Part shown: positions 1 through 10,045 of the stretch, piece after piece
Layout of the letters: each line of letters begins with the position of its first letter
Numbering within the stretch: position 1 is the first letter of the stretch
DNA from: Ceratotherium simum simum
Taxonomy: Eukaryota > Chordata > Mammalia > Perissodactyla > Rhinocerotidae
Reading direction: 5' to 3'
DNA: 64,000 nt
NCBI RefSeq assembly: GCF_000283155.1
Contig: NW_004454181.1
Location: 24,227,236 to 24,291,235 of the forward strand
Made by a program: the position numbers and the translations under genes
The notes under the pieces: model-generated
What the model was told of the DNA's origin: nothing
The model's input: the letters and a program-made list of their open reading frames with translations, nothing else
Database searches by the model: none

Positions 1-769
1 AGACCAAATTAAAAGGCTGAAATTACGTGGCCAATTGATTCAATTTAAAACACATTAGCAAGGAGAAATACAAGGAATAAGCAGGAGGGAAGCACCATAC
101 TTTCTGAATTCTGTGTTATGCAATGCTCATGTGTTCTCTCTCCCTCTCTCCCCTGCATCACCCTTTCCTGCTTAATTACAAGAACCAGAGTTGAGTTTAA
201 ACAAGGAAGCCCAACAGAGGGAAGGTGCCTGTCTCCAAAACACAATTGCTCTATTGGGAAAGTATAGAGGCAAATATGCCTGCACACAGCTGGAGCTCAT
301 CCAATTAGCCTGAGGCGAAAACATGAAGTTTATGTTTTCTTGGGCAGAGGAAACATGGAGCCAGAATGGAACCATAATGGGTGTCACCAATGGGTAAGTG
401 ATTTAAGACTCTATGAATATTGAGTTCCTAATGTGCATATACATATTTAGTGTATCATGAATATCTTGTGCTTTCTGTGCCTTGCAAATATTTAGCACCT
501 ACTTGGTCCTTTCATCTTTTGCTATCAATGTTTAGCACACATTTTGCCTTATTTTGTCTAGAGTTAATATGCCTCACAAGCTACTCACTTCTAAACTTAT
601 TTGTTTTTCTTATTTTCCAGAGCAGAATCAAATATTCTTAAATAATACAGAAAAAATACATTGCACTATTTCAAGGTATATACCACAGAAATGCATGCTT
701 ATATGCATCAGAAGAGAAGTAATGAAAACACTCACAGCAGATGTAAATTAACCATAGCTTGGTTAGGTA
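1..769. other. unique AT-rich noncoding DNA
   Basis: I see no repeat family, RNA gene or convincing exon here. Reading frames are short and carry no recognisable domain. Confidence 0.5.
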
Positions 770-955
770 AATTGCAATTTATAAAATGGTATACTACACA
801 GCAGTGAAAATGAATGACTGATAGCTGTAGGTAACAGCATGGATAAATCTTAAAAAATCTAATGTGAGAGAAAGAAACCATACCCAAAATAATAAAAGTG
901 TTATATTTCCATTTATATTAAGTTCAAAAAAGAGTCAAAATGAAACTCTATGTAG
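770..955 (+). mobile_element. L1M (LINE-1) 3'-end fragment
   Basis: The wording matches old mammalian L1 3' ends: a 'GGTATACTACACAGCAGTGAAAATGA' type stretch, then a 'CATGGATAAATCT' motif and 'CATTTATATTAAGTTCAAAAA'. It is short, diverged and has no poly-A tail left. It is non-functional. Confidence 0.6.
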
Positions 956-1079
956 ACTCTGAGGATCTAAGTTCTAAAATGGTGGTGAGAGTGTCACCGA
1001 CTAGGTGCCTTGAGAAACTCAAAGGCGGGTTTGGAAGCAATTAACTGTTTCTCCAAGTTGTTTCTTTTCCTTTTGTGTA

Positions 1080-1425
1080 TTAAGGAGATGTAATTTCCTT
1101 CCTGCCATCCTGAAACTGACCAAGCCTCACCATAAGAGCTATGCCCATGACCTTTGCCTTATTTTAATGCAAGGATCTCTCCAGGAGGAGCTTAGGCCTC
1201 ATTATGTGGAAGCATGTTCTCCAACTGAGCCTGTGCAAGAGAACACCTGCCTCTCCCTTTTGAATATTCCTTCCCCAACCAAATAAAAGTTCCTCCTTCC
1301 CTTTGTTCGGGGATGCCATGACTTTGGAAATGATTCCTCATGTCCTCCTATTTGCTGCAAATACACTCTACTTAGTGAGACAACTTCCACTGGTGTAGAG
1401 TCTTATTTAACTCACCAGGACGTGA
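1080..1425 (+). mobile_element. possible solitary endogenous-retrovirus LTR
   Basis: The segment has LTR-like organisation: a C/T-rich stretch, an AATAAA signal near 1282-1287, then a short R/U5-like stretch with 'CACTCTACTTAGTGAGAC'. It is followed by a 'TTTGGTATCAAGAGG' tail reminiscent of a retroviral junction. I could not fix the TG/CA ends or find a target-site duplication. No gag, pol or env remnants are attached. Confidence 0.35.
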
Positions 1426-1491
1426 GCCCACTTGGTTTGGTATCAAGAGGAGTTCCATGAACCTGATCTCTGGTGAAACAACCATAATTGG

Positions 1492-1593
1492 TGATAATTA
1501 TATATATGTATAAATATAATTATGTAATTACATATATAAATTATAATAAATATAATTATATATAAAATTACATAATTATATATATATAAAATT
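1492..1593. repeat. AT-rich low-complexity (TATA)n tract
   Basis: About 100 bp made almost only of A and T, with repeated TATATA and TAATTATA words. It is a decayed AT microsatellite that could form hairpins. Confidence 0.9.
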
Positions 1594-2329
1594 GAAAATC
1601 TCTGGAAATTGTGTCTAAATCTCTTAGGGCATGCAGCTAATGAGGAAACATTTATTCAAGAAAATCTATGAAGTCTCAGTAAGAAGAGTAGAAATCTATG
1701 GTATGTGAGCCATGACCTGCTCCTTTTCTCCTTCCCCCAGCTCAGCAAGACAGAAGCTCCACTCCTGGTAGGTGTTACAAAGAATACGGGACTCGCTTTC
1801 ACCCCAGCTCCCAGCCAGCATTGCTCATCTGAGTTACTGCTCCGTGTTACAGAAACTAAATTCCATGTGAGTGTGATCAAGAGGTCAAAGGCTCTCTTCC
1901 TCCATTTATAGGAAGGAGGTTCTGCCTTTGGTGTAGTAGGCTCCGAATACTGGGGCCCTGAGTGCCCTCACCCCTGCTCACTTGTAGAGTGAATGTTACA
2001 TGCCAGGAGAGAAAGCTGAGAAGACCGGAGACTACTGCTCCCACTCAATACCTAGTCTGTCTGTAATGCAGGAGTGTCATTCAGGGAGAGGCAGGCCACT
2101 GTCCCTGCCCCCAGCTATAAAGCAGTGGCTCAGGGATTTTGTCCAAGGGAGATGATTGACTTTATTTGAAACAGTGTGGGGAAGTTTAAGCCTGAGGGTG
2201 CTCTTAGAAACAATGGAGATTTGGATGATAAACGATTGAGATTAGGCTAGTAGGTCCATAAGAGCAACAGGGTAAACTGTAGGCTATCTAGTTTGCCTGA
2301 GAGAATCAGGGAAAGAGACAGGTGAGAAG
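1594..2329. other. unique noncoding DNA
   Basis: No repeat family recognised. The longest frames (about 70 codons, on both strands over the same bases) are overlapping chance frames without domains. Confidence 0.45.
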
Positions 2330-2780
2330 AAACAACTCAAATGTCTACCAAGTGATGAAGAGATAAACAAAAGTAGTGCATCCATACAATGAAATATTAT
2401 TCAGCAACAAAATGGAATGAAGTACTGATGCATCGACAACATGGATGAACCTTGAAGTTATTTTGCTAAGTGAAAGAAGCCAGTCACAAAAGACTGCATA
2501 CTGTATGATTTCGCTTATATGAAATGTTCAAAATAGGTAAATCTGTAGAGACAGAAAGTAGATTACTATGTTTAGAGCTGGAGTGTTTGATAGGAAATGG
2601 GAAGTGATTGCTAATGAGTACAGGCTTTCCTTTTGGGGTGAAGAAAATGTTTTAAAATTGAATGTGATGATGGTTGCACAATTCTGTGAATGTATTAAAA
2701 CCATTGATTTGTACATTTTAAATGAGTATATTGCATAGTGTGTGAATTCTATCCCCATAATACTGTTATATTAAAAAACC
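2330..2780 (+). mobile_element. L1MB/L1MC-type 3' end
   Basis: This is a classic older L1 3' terminus. It runs from the end of ORF2 ('ACAATGAAATATTATTCAGC', 'AACATGGATGAACCTTGAA', 'TTGCTAAGTGAAAGAAGCCAG') through the 3' UTR ('GGTTGCACAATTCTGTGAAT', 'TTTGTACATTTTAAATGAGT'). It is 5'-truncated, and only the last part of a roughly 6-kb element remains. Confidence 0.9.
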
Positions 2781-2804
2781 AAAACTACGGTGTTTAGGAA
2801 TCCA

Positions 2805-3065
2805 TACTTTGGTAGTAAAATTATAAAGATCAAGGAAGTGAATCCTAGAAAACTGAGAATAGTGGTTTCTTATGAGAGAGGGAAGGGATTAAGTTAGGGA
2901 CGTAGCAGAGTGAGGAGGTGGGTGATTCTGGAGTGCTGTTTATATCTTTTTCTTTATCCAGGTGATGGCAAACACAGGTCTTTATTTTACAATAATATAT
3001 TAAATTGTTCATTTATGTGGTAAATATCTTCTGTATTTGTGTTATACTTTATGGTAAAAAATGTA
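2805..3065 (+). mobile_element. probable second L1M 3'-UTR fragment
   Basis: It contains 'GAATAGTGGTTTCTTATGAG', a G-rich stretch, 'TTTATCCAGGTGATGGC' and 'TGTTATACTTTATGG', as in diverged L1 3' UTRs. It lies just after the L1MB/MC end, so it may be a separate older copy. The subfamily is not resolved. Confidence 0.45.
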
Positions 3066-3375
3066 ATAATAATATAAAAATTCACGTAAGGAAGTGAATT
3101 GGAAAGATAACAAGGTCAAAAATACGGTAAACCTATCCAACAATCATAAATGGAGACACACTTGTAATACCAGGAATGGAGGGTCTGGATCTCCCTGTCG
3201 ACATAAACCTTTCTGGGGAAGCTCCCTTTGGCTCTTGGTTGGATTGGGATTAATCACCTGAACATTAAGAGAAGACCATTACCTGAGACAAAGCATTGAG
3301 CATACGTTTGTTTTCATTCATGTTCTTTGAACTTTCTTATGATCCAGCAAGGTGTAAGTATGTTCTAATCAAGAA

Positions 3376-3423
3376 GATAGTGATGATGATTATATTGATA
3401 ATGGTGATGATGATGATGATAAT
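3376..3423. repeat. (GAT)n microsatellite
   Basis: Imperfect trinucleotide run with five clean GAT units near its right end. It directly abuts the left end of a MIR, whose 5' end often carries such runs. Confidence 0.85.
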
Positions 3424-3625
3424 GGCTAACATTCATTCTTACATACTCTCAGGCAGACACCGTACTTCAGTTCATCTTATTTAGGCTTCAAAATAATCAC
3501 GTAGTTTGTAGTTTTCTTCCTGATTTTGCAGCTTAAGAAACAGAGGATTGGAAATTTCAAACGAGTCACACAAGGTCACCCATTTGGGAAGTGGAAGAGA
3601 CATGATTGAAATCTAACCTATATCT
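3424..3625 (+). mobile_element. MIR SINE
   Basis: The order of MIR landmarks is kept: a 'GGCTAACATTCATT' head, 'TCATCTTATTTAGGCTTC', 'AGCTTAAGAAACAGAGG' (cf. GAGGAAACTGAGGC) and 'AAGGTCACCCA'. It is diverged and ancient. Confidence 0.8.
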
Positions 3626-4434
3626 CCAGAATTTGTCTTGTAGTCTCCTACCTTACACTTGAATGATAATTTAAAGTTTAATGTGACTATATCATCCCAT
3701 CTCGTATTGACTTTTGTTTCTTTTCTACCACTTGGGGGAGGTAGGGAAGGCATTATTAATCCCAGTCTATGAGAAAGAAAGGGAGTCTTAAGGAGCATCA
3801 AGCATCTTATATACTGCTTGTGTCCAGGTCCACACATTTCCTCCTCATCTCAGGAGGTCCCATTGATAATTAGGTGCCCAGGGCACATTTCTATTAGTTG
3901 TTTTTTTTTTTTAACTGTGGAATTATTGAAGAGAAATCAAACTCACACATGCATTTCTTCCTAAGTTGCTTGAGAATGCTTTAATTAGCTTGAATTGTTT
4001 AGCCACAGCTTGTTCTAAGCTGAACTTCCTGCACTGCAATCAAATTTCTACTCTGCTTCTTTGAGGACCCTGTTCCTCCCTAGCCTCCTTAGCATCTGCG
4101 GAGAGCATAGGGTGGACTAAATCCTCTGGAGATAATTTCTCCCTGAAGTCTCCTCTGCCCTCCCACGCAAATGCTGAGACCTCATTAACACCTTCTGCAG
4201 GAGCTCATTCATTTCTTACCCTCTAACCACAGGGAACTCAACAGTTCCTGGAGCTCCTCACCAGACAAATAATATAATACATTGACAGTTGTTTCTTTGG
4301 CAGTTTGACATAATTAGAGATATCTGCATCTCCTGATTGTTCACACTCCTCAAGAACAATGTGAGTTAATGACAGCATAGGGTCCAGTTTTCCTGTTCCT
4401 TCTCAGAATGAAAGAACTGAAAAGGGATCTATTT
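3626..4434. other. unique noncoding DNA
   Basis: No repeat recognised apart from a 12-base T run near 3901. The part around 3960-4020 carries TTTAATTAGC- and TTGAATTG-type homeodomain-like words, but nothing that defines a gene. Confidence 0.4.
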
Positions 4435-4444
4435 TTAAAGACTG

Positions 4445-4567
4445 TTCCCTCCTTTCACAAATAGAGAAATAGGGGCTCAGAAGGGAAACGACCTGCTTAA
4501 AGTGAGTTAGTGACTGAGAAAGGATTAGAAACCACATCTGACCCTTAGGTCTTAACTCTTTCTGCAG
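4445..4567 (+). mobile_element. MIR-family SINE fragment
   Basis: It has the MIR core-to-tail order: 'CACAAATAGAGAAATAGGGGCTCAGAAGGGAAACGACCTGCTTAA', then a 'GTTAGTGACTGAGAAAGGATTAGAA' box. Only the 3' half is present. Confidence 0.6.
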
Positions 4568-4989
4568 TTCTATGTTGTATAATTTTATATTGTAAGATCA
4601 ATTGTATCTTGGTGCTTGTGTTATTTAGACAATAGGGGTTTCAATTACAAAAGGAGCATGATTGTAAGCATGTCTAGAGAATGAGCCTCTAAATTCAGGA
4701 ATATCTCAGATTGCTAAAATTCAAAGCAGCAGCAAATGCTAATGACAGAAATATAATTGCCAGAAGACAGCAAAGAAATAAGGATGGGTTGGGAGGAATG
4801 GCTCTCAGGATTATAAAAGGATGGATAATACTTTTTAAACCTTGAATCTAGGAATATTATTAGTCATTGTGACAAACAGTATGAAGAATCTTTTGGGGCA
4901 AGAGTGCTCCTCAAAGCATATTTATTAACCTAAATGTGGGAAAATCTGATTGTATGAGTTCACCTAGGTAGTCTGATTGGTTGGTGCAA
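4568..4989. other. unique noncoding DNA
   Basis: I recognise nothing specific in this stretch. Confidence 0.4.
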
Positions 4990-5112
4990 AAGGATCTGAA
5001 CATGAAATGAGAAGGCTTGGGTTGTAATTCTGACCCCAAAAGTGGTTAGCGGGGTGCTTCATCTCTCTGAATCTTAGTTTCTCATTGATAAAATGAAGAA
5101 AATGGACTAGAT
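4990..5112 (-). mobile_element. MIR SINE fragment
   Basis: Reverse-oriented MIR: 'GGCTTGGGTTGTAATTCTGACC', 'GTGCTTCATCTCTCTGAATCTTAGTTTCTCATTGATAAAATGA' follows the complement of the MIR body. Confidence 0.75.
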
Positions 5113-5116
5113 CTGT

Positions 5117-5292
5117 AGTATCTCAAATTTTACTGTACGTAAGAAATCTCCTAGGGGACCTAATAAAATGCAGATTCCAGGGGCCCATTCCCAGAGATTC
5201 TCATTCATTGATTTGGGGTAGGGCCATAGAGTTTCATTGTATCGAACTCCTAGGAGGATTCTAATGACAGTGCTTCTAAGACCACACCTGAA
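5117..5292 (-). mobile_element. MER5A (hAT-Charlie nonautonomous DNA transposon)
   Basis: It shows the MER5A series 'CTCAAATTTTACTGTACGTA', 'AAATGCAGATTCCAGGGGCCC', 'AGATTCTCATTCATTGATT' and 'TTCTAAGACCACACCTG'. It is a non-coding ancient copy and diverged at both ends. Strand follows the usual consensus direction as I recall it. Confidence 0.75.
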
Positions 5293-5310
5293 GAAATGAA
5301 AATATACTGG

Positions 5311-5851
5311 TGTGGGTGATCATAATTGGCCACCCCAAAATGTGTCTCTTTGGCATAAGGATTATTTTGGGCTAGTTATTTTTAAAAACTGCAGACACGG
5401 GAAAAGCTCTGAAAACCAAGTAGAAGTAGAATTTACCCTTTGTAAGAGACATTTACTTTTGTAAGGGAAATTTCCATCTGTAAAGGTATTTCCCTCTCTG
5501 TACCAGGAAGAAGGAGGGATGACCTTATCTCTAGAAACTCTTATCAATGCAGAAGGCAAGGACTTAAATCTGTATAATAACCTTACTCTTGTTTACTGTA
5601 CTTTTCTGGAATCTCCCATAACTGACTCCCCTGCCCCCAACATCCTGCTTTGTCTTGCTGAAGACGGCATTTAAGATGAGAGCCTCCACCATTTTGGCGA
5701 GTTACTCAATTTTCCCAGGTCTCTCCCACGTATATATGTTTGTTATAAACTTTGTTTGATTTCCTCCTGTTATTCTGTCTCATGTCAATTTAATTCGTAG
5801 CCCAGCCAGAAGGACCCAGAGTGGGTAGAGGATTTATATTCCTCCCCTACA
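5311..5851 (+). mobile_element. solitary LTR (LTR16-like, ERVL class), copy A
   Basis: About 541 bp bounded by TGTGGGTGATC at the left and CCTCCCCTACA at the right, the TGT...ACA ends expected of an LTR. It has a TATAAAC element near the 3' third and an ending 'CTCATGTCAATTTAATTCG', 'CCCAGCCAGAAGGACCC' typical of ERVL-class LTRs. No internal retroviral region is attached, so it is probably solitary. The name LTR16 is from memory and unverified. Confidence 0.7.
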
Positions 5852-6705
5852 GTGGGAAGAAGGACTCACTGAAGATCTAATATTTTGTAACATTTGCTTC
5901 CCACCTGCTAAAATCTAGCAAATGATGAAATTCTCTGCCATTTAATAGTACTTTCAGAACATTACCTGTTTGCTGCCTTGGGTCATATGCCATACGTTCA
6001 ATTTATGTATCAAATTTATAGGCTTTTGTGGAGGCCAATGCAGCCCAGCAGGAGGCATGAGTATGAATTCCAGGGCAAAGGATTAGCCTATTTGACCATG
6101 ACTTCATTTCCTTTGACTCCCCAGGTAGTTGTTAAAGGTCTCCAGTACTTTCAAAATAGTTGAACAAGGAGAGGTCCTTCCAATTTTTTAATTAAGCAAG
6201 CTGTGACCTTCAAGGCTATAATTACTCTTGACATGTAACTTATTGTTAATTAAAACATGGTGAGAAATGAGACCTCACTTCTGGAAAAATAGAGAGTCAT
6301 GGTTATTTCTGTTTTATTAAAGTCCCTCATTTATCTGAAAGGTATGGGCTGAGGTGATCATAGAATAATGTCCCGTCTCAGGGAGAAAGGATCCAGCAGG
6401 CACCAAACCTGGGGTGAGTCATTATCCTTCTGAAACAACCAGAGCTTATGAAATTGTCAGGCAGAAAGAGAGAAAAAAAGAACTAAATCATTTTGCTGAG
6501 TTATGCCAGAAGAAGAAAGAATGAAAAATTAAGAATGATGGCATTTCAATGAGCAACTGAATAGAAATAATTATTTTCCCCTGTTTTAAAAACAAATATA
6601 AAATGATAGTAATTTTCTTTCTTTATGTGCTTTTTTTCATGGCTTTTAAAGTGCCTTTGCATCTACAAGAAAAAATATTTGAGAAGACTTTTTTCTGACA
6701 AAGTC
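5852..6705. other. unique noncoding DNA
   Basis: No repeat family is recognised. Around 6180-6255 there is a cluster of TTTAATTAAG, CTATAATTACTC and TTGTTAATTAAAAC words (homeodomain-core TAATTA), which may mark a conserved noncoding element. Confidence 0.4.
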
Positions 6706-6717
6706 ATTGAGGGTTTT
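6706..6717. repeat. target-site duplication, left copy, of ERE at 6718
   Basis: ATTGAGGGTTTT is repeated exactly at 6938-6949, on the other side of the SINE. Confidence 0.85.
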
Positions 6718-6937
6718 TTTTTTTTTTTTTTAAAAATTTTATTTATTCATTTTTTTTCCCCCCAAAGCCCCAGTAGATAGTTGTACATCATAGGTCCGCA
6801 TCCTTCTAGTTGCTGTACGTGGGACTCGGCCCCGGGTTGGATGGAGAAGTGGTGCCTCGGGGCGCGCCCGGGATCCGAACCCGGGCCGCCAGCATCAGAG
6901 CGCGCGCACTTAACCGCTAAGCCATGGAGCCAGCCCC
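6718..6937 (-). mobile_element. ERE-type SINE (equine tRNA-derived)
   Basis: Read on the minus strand it starts with GGGGCTGGCTCCATGGCTTA, then a tRNA-like A box region and a GGTTCGGATCCC-type B box (rc of 'GGGATCCGAACCC' near 6868), a body with AAGGATGCGGACC-like sequence, and an A-rich tail (poly-T on the plus strand). It is flanked by an exact 12-bp target-site duplication. It is CpG-rich relative to its surroundings, so it is younger than the MIR/L2 layer. It carries an internal pol III promoter but encodes no protein. Confidence 0.93.
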
Positions 6938-6949
6938 ATTGAGGGTTTT
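6938..6949. repeat. target-site duplication, right copy
   Basis: Exact repeat of ATTGAGGGTTTT at 6706-6717. It shows L1-type target-primed insertion of the SINE. Confidence 0.85.
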
Positions 6950-7269
6950 AAATGATAATTTTTTTAAAAAAAAAGACTAACATTTTTTCTTTCCTCTATT
7001 TTCAGAATGAGGACTTAAAATAAAAGATGAGGGCAACAGAAGAAGAAAATTGTCAGTATGGAGGTACGGATGATTTTTGTAGATTGTCCTGGTAACTTGG
7101 AAAATGTTTAGAAGTATTGCTGTACCATTAAATCTATTTGGGTGTTACAATGACTTAACTGGATAACAGAACTCCTATTCACTGAAGAATTGTCAGCCTT
7201 CTAGCTTAATTGGTTAGAATGACTCAGCTTAAAGTTTGTAGTGAAGAGATCATGGAATCTGTGTTGGTG

Positions 7270-7425
7270 TGGGAAGGGGTCTTAGAGATCCTTGATTCCA
7301 GATCCTTCTTTTTACAGACATGAAAACTGAGGCCAAAGAAAGGACACAGCAAGCAGTAAGTAGGAGGAAGAACCAGGAGATGAATTCAACCCTTCCTGAC
7401 TCCCTTCCATCAATCTAGTGCCATT
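7270..7425 (+). mobile_element. MIR/CR1-like ancient repeat fragment
   Basis: 'GGTCTTAGAGATCCTTGATTCCAG' followed by 'TTTACAGACATGAAAACTGAGGCCAAAGAAAGGACAC' resembles ancient mammalian SINE/CR1-derived repeats that combine a 'CTTAGAGATCATCTAGTCC' head with a MIR-like body. The family is not certain. Confidence 0.5.
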
Positions 7426-7527
7426 TTCCCATCACTTTAGGAATGAGATACTGTCTACATGGCCACAACAGTCATTCTCTGCAGGAGAAAAGGCATACAA
7501 GTTTTAGTAACGTTTTGTGCACACTAG

Positions 7528-7957
7528 AGTTTATAGAAAAGACATGAAAGTCAAAGTGCCTAGACTTGGGGGCTTATATACCATTTTAACAAAGGAAAGG
7601 GGGTTTGGGCTTCAAGGAATGATAACTGTGGGGAAGTGACTAGGTAATATATAGGGGAGACAAAGGGAAGATAAGGGTTATTTTAGTAAGATTTGTTTAT
7701 GCAGACTCATCATGCTGCTGACTCTCTATCTCCAGCAATAAGAGTCGCTCTCTTCTTCTTGGTATGGCAGAGGGGAATACCTTCACAAGGGAAATTTATG
7801 CCACTTTCATAAAAAGAGATTTATGCTCTGCTTTTAGGCCAAAAGCGGTAGGGCAGAGAACTCTTCCTGCATCTGTTGATTCTCAACTGCGTTCAGCTCA
7901 AAGTAATCCTTATGCCAATGTGGCATATTTTGGGGTAGCGTATCCCGATCCCCTTCA
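7528..7957 (-). mobile_element. solitary LTR (LTR16-like), copy B, inverted relative to copy A
   Basis: It aligns to the reverse complement of the LTR at 5311-5851. Shared blocks include 'AAGTAATCCTTATGCCAATG' against rc 'AAATAATCCTTATGCCAAAG', 'ATTTTGGGGT', and 'CTTCTTCTTGGTA...GGGGAATACCTTCACA' against rc 'CTTCTTCCTGGTA...GGGAAATACCTTTACA'. It is more diverged and internally deleted compared with copy A. Confidence 0.65.
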
Positions 7958-8117
7958 TATCTGTATTCTCTTCTAATAAATCTCATAAAGTAGGATTGAT
8001 ACTTTATGATTGGAAACCATGAAAGGAAGTTATCAGCCCACTTTTTCCAAGGCAAAGGGCATGTCCTTTAAATAGAATTATCTGAAATGGATAGTTGGCT
8101 GAGACAAGTGCATTAAT

Positions 8118-8540
8118 CTGAGTCCTCCATGAAGCAGGCACCAAGACAGGATTAAATGTGCAAGGATTTCATTAGGGAAAATGTCTGTATAAAAGGAAAT
8201 AGAAAGGAACTCAGGAAGCCTGGGATAGTTGCAAAGCAATGAGGCCTAACTGAAGGAGAGATAGAGGCTGGATGAATTATCCTAAATTGCTGTGCAGTCT
8301 ACAGAAGGTTCAGCAAAGTCATCAGATAGTCTCAAGACGATGCTGGCCATCAGAGAAGTCCATATCTCCTAGGATGAGTCTGTCTTAGTATCCTCTATGG
8401 ACCCAGCCAGTAGCTGGCAGCCAGAGGGAGTCATGGTGTCAATGCAAATGTGGGAATGGATTTCAAAGTGCATCAGCTGGGACCCTAAGTCACACTCCCT
8501 GTAGCAGGAGGTCAGTGAGGCACATTCTCAGGACTGCCAC
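8118..8540. repeat. unnamed interspersed-repeat-like segment
   Basis: The opening ('CCATGAAGCAGGCACCAAG', 'GGATTAAATGTGCAAGGATT', 'TCATTAGGGAAAATG') has the style of a mid-repetitive mammalian element, with loosely similar openings near 32860, 36130 and 63170. I cannot name it. It has no coding content. Confidence 0.3.
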
Positions 8541-8574
8541 AAATATATATATCAGATTGTGCTTCAAAAGTAGG

Positions 8575-8690
8575 AAAAATATTTTCTTCCCATTTTATAG
8601 TTGAGAAACTGAGACACAAGGAGTTGAGTAATTTCCTCAAGGTCGAACTCTGATTCCATGATAGAAACTGAGTTTATCTCGGTGTGACTT
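8575..8690 (+). mobile_element. MIR SINE fragment
   Basis: 'CCCATTTTATAGTTGAGAAACTGAGACACAAGG', 'AGTAATTTCCTCAAGGTC' is the MIR core and 3' part. Confidence 0.75.
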
Positions 8691-8732
8691 TTCTCTCTCT
8701 CAAGAGATGCTCAATGTAAAGTTCTACTAGAG

Positions 8733-8922
8733 AAGTTTTCTCAAACTTGAATGTGCATCAGAATCCCCTGGAGGGCTTGTTAAAACAATGATTGCTGGGA
8801 ACCACCCCCAGAGTTTCTGATCCTGGAGATCAGAAGTGGGGCCTGAGAATTTGCATTTCTAACAAGATTCCTGGGTGGTGATGGTACTGCTGGTGGGGTA
8901 AACAAACTTTGAGAACCACAGT
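8733..8922 (-). mobile_element. MER5A DNA transposon
   Basis: Nearly complete MER5A: 'TTCTCAAACTTGAATGTGCATCAGAATCCCCTGGAGGGCTTGTTAAAAC', through 'GAGAATTTGCATTTCTAACAAG', ending 'TTTGAGAACCACAGTG'. The inverted termini TTCTCAAAC... / ...TTTGAGAA are visible. It encodes no transposase. Confidence 0.92.
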
Positions 8923-8953
8923 GCTCGATATTTTATGCTTTTCAGTTCTCTAA

Positions 8954-8961
8954 GTGTGTCT

Positions 8962-8993
<32 letters not shown>

Positions 8994-9000
8994 ACGTGTA
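8954..9000. repeat. (TG)n microsatellite
   Basis: About 47 bp of mostly TG dinucleotides with a few interruptions (TC, TA, AC). It is likely polymorphic. Confidence 0.95.
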
Positions 9001-9061
9001 ATTAGAAGGTGGTAAGGGGAAGGGAGAGCAGGGGAAAATGTCTTATTTATCTTATAAACTC

Positions 9062-9135
9062 CCCCTACTTGCACAGTCCGAACACTACACCTGAATTGTG
9101 ATAGGTGTATAATAAATATTTGTTAAATTGAATTT
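9062..9135 (+). mobile_element. L2 LINE 3'-end fragment
   Basis: 'GATAGGTGTATAATAAATATTTGTTAAATTGAA' matches the L2 terminal 'AATAAATATTTGTTGAATGA' signature. Confidence 0.5.
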
Positions 9136-9642
9136 CTTTTACTTTAGGAAAATTTTATGAAATACTCAATATAGTGAAAACAGACCTGTCTTTCCAGAGT
9201 AAAAACATTGAAACTGACTCATATTTCTGCCAGAAAGGATTTTTTCTTAGGAGAAACAGAAGTTGGTTTTGTCTGTTTTCCGTAGCCCTGTGGCATTTAA
9301 CATCTCTTCTGCTTTAACCACATTTCTAAAACCGGGGAGCATGAAGGGGCAGGAACAAGGTGGCAAACTTGGTGTGATTTCTAGTTTGTGGATGCTTCTA
9401 TTAAACATATATATATATATTTTTTATTTTTGATGCATTCAACAGCAAGCACAAGCGAAATGTGCTGGCTGCTAAGTTTTCACATCTGATGATAACTCGA
9501 AGAGTAAACTCGCTTCGGTCAGGCTGCTGGGTTTGTTATTTTGTGTAGTCGGATGATAAGCAAAAGGGCCTGGAGAAGCCCATTTGCTGCAGCTGCTACC
9601 TGGTGGGGATATGACCTGGAAAGTCCAGTCTGCAGTGGCCAC
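9136..9642. other. unique noncoding DNA
   Basis: Apart from a short (AT)n run near 9407-9420, I recognise nothing here. Confidence 0.4.
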
Positions 9643-9885
9643 AAGTAATAATAACATTGTGTGTCCAGCATTGAGTTAAGGACTTTACGTGCATATTTTA
9701 TTTAATCCTCATAAAACCCACATAATGTTGGTGTTATTCTTACTCCCATTTTACCAATTAAGAGAATTAGGCAGAGTCAATAGCATGGCTTAGCTCTGTG
9801 GCTGGTGAGGGGTAGATCCATGATTTGAACCCTGGTCTGTTTGACTATAGTATCTTTACTCTCAACCACCAACTATATTGCTTCC
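9643..9885 (+). mobile_element. MIR SINE, near complete
   Basis: Long MIR match: 'AATAATAACATTGTGTGTCC', 'GACTTTACGTGC...TTTAATCCTCATAAAACCC', 'CCCATTTTACCAATTAAGAG', then 'TTGAACCCTGGTCTGTTTGACT'. Confidence 0.88.
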
Positions 9886-9957
9886 TGAGTGCATATAGAT
9901 ATATCCCACAGAATAGGATCACTTAACCCACCCACTACATACAGCAAAGTGATAACC

Positions 9958-10045
9958 AAAGCAGAAAGAAGGCAGGTGATTTTCCCAGTGTCATGCAGTG
10001 CATTAGCAACAGAATCAAAACCAGAACAAAAGTCTTCATGTTTCC
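9958..10045 (+). mobile_element. possible MIR 3' fragment
   Basis: 'GGTGATTTTCCCAGTGTCATGCAGTGCATTAGCAACAGAATC' resembles the MIR 'GTGACTTGCCCAAGGTCACACAGC' region. It is short and diverged. Confidence 0.4.

Noticed and set aside
6850..6937. tRNA-gene-like A and B boxes within the ERE SINEs
   Set aside because: They belong to tRNA-derived SINEs with poly-A tails and target duplications. No cloverleaf tRNA gene is present.
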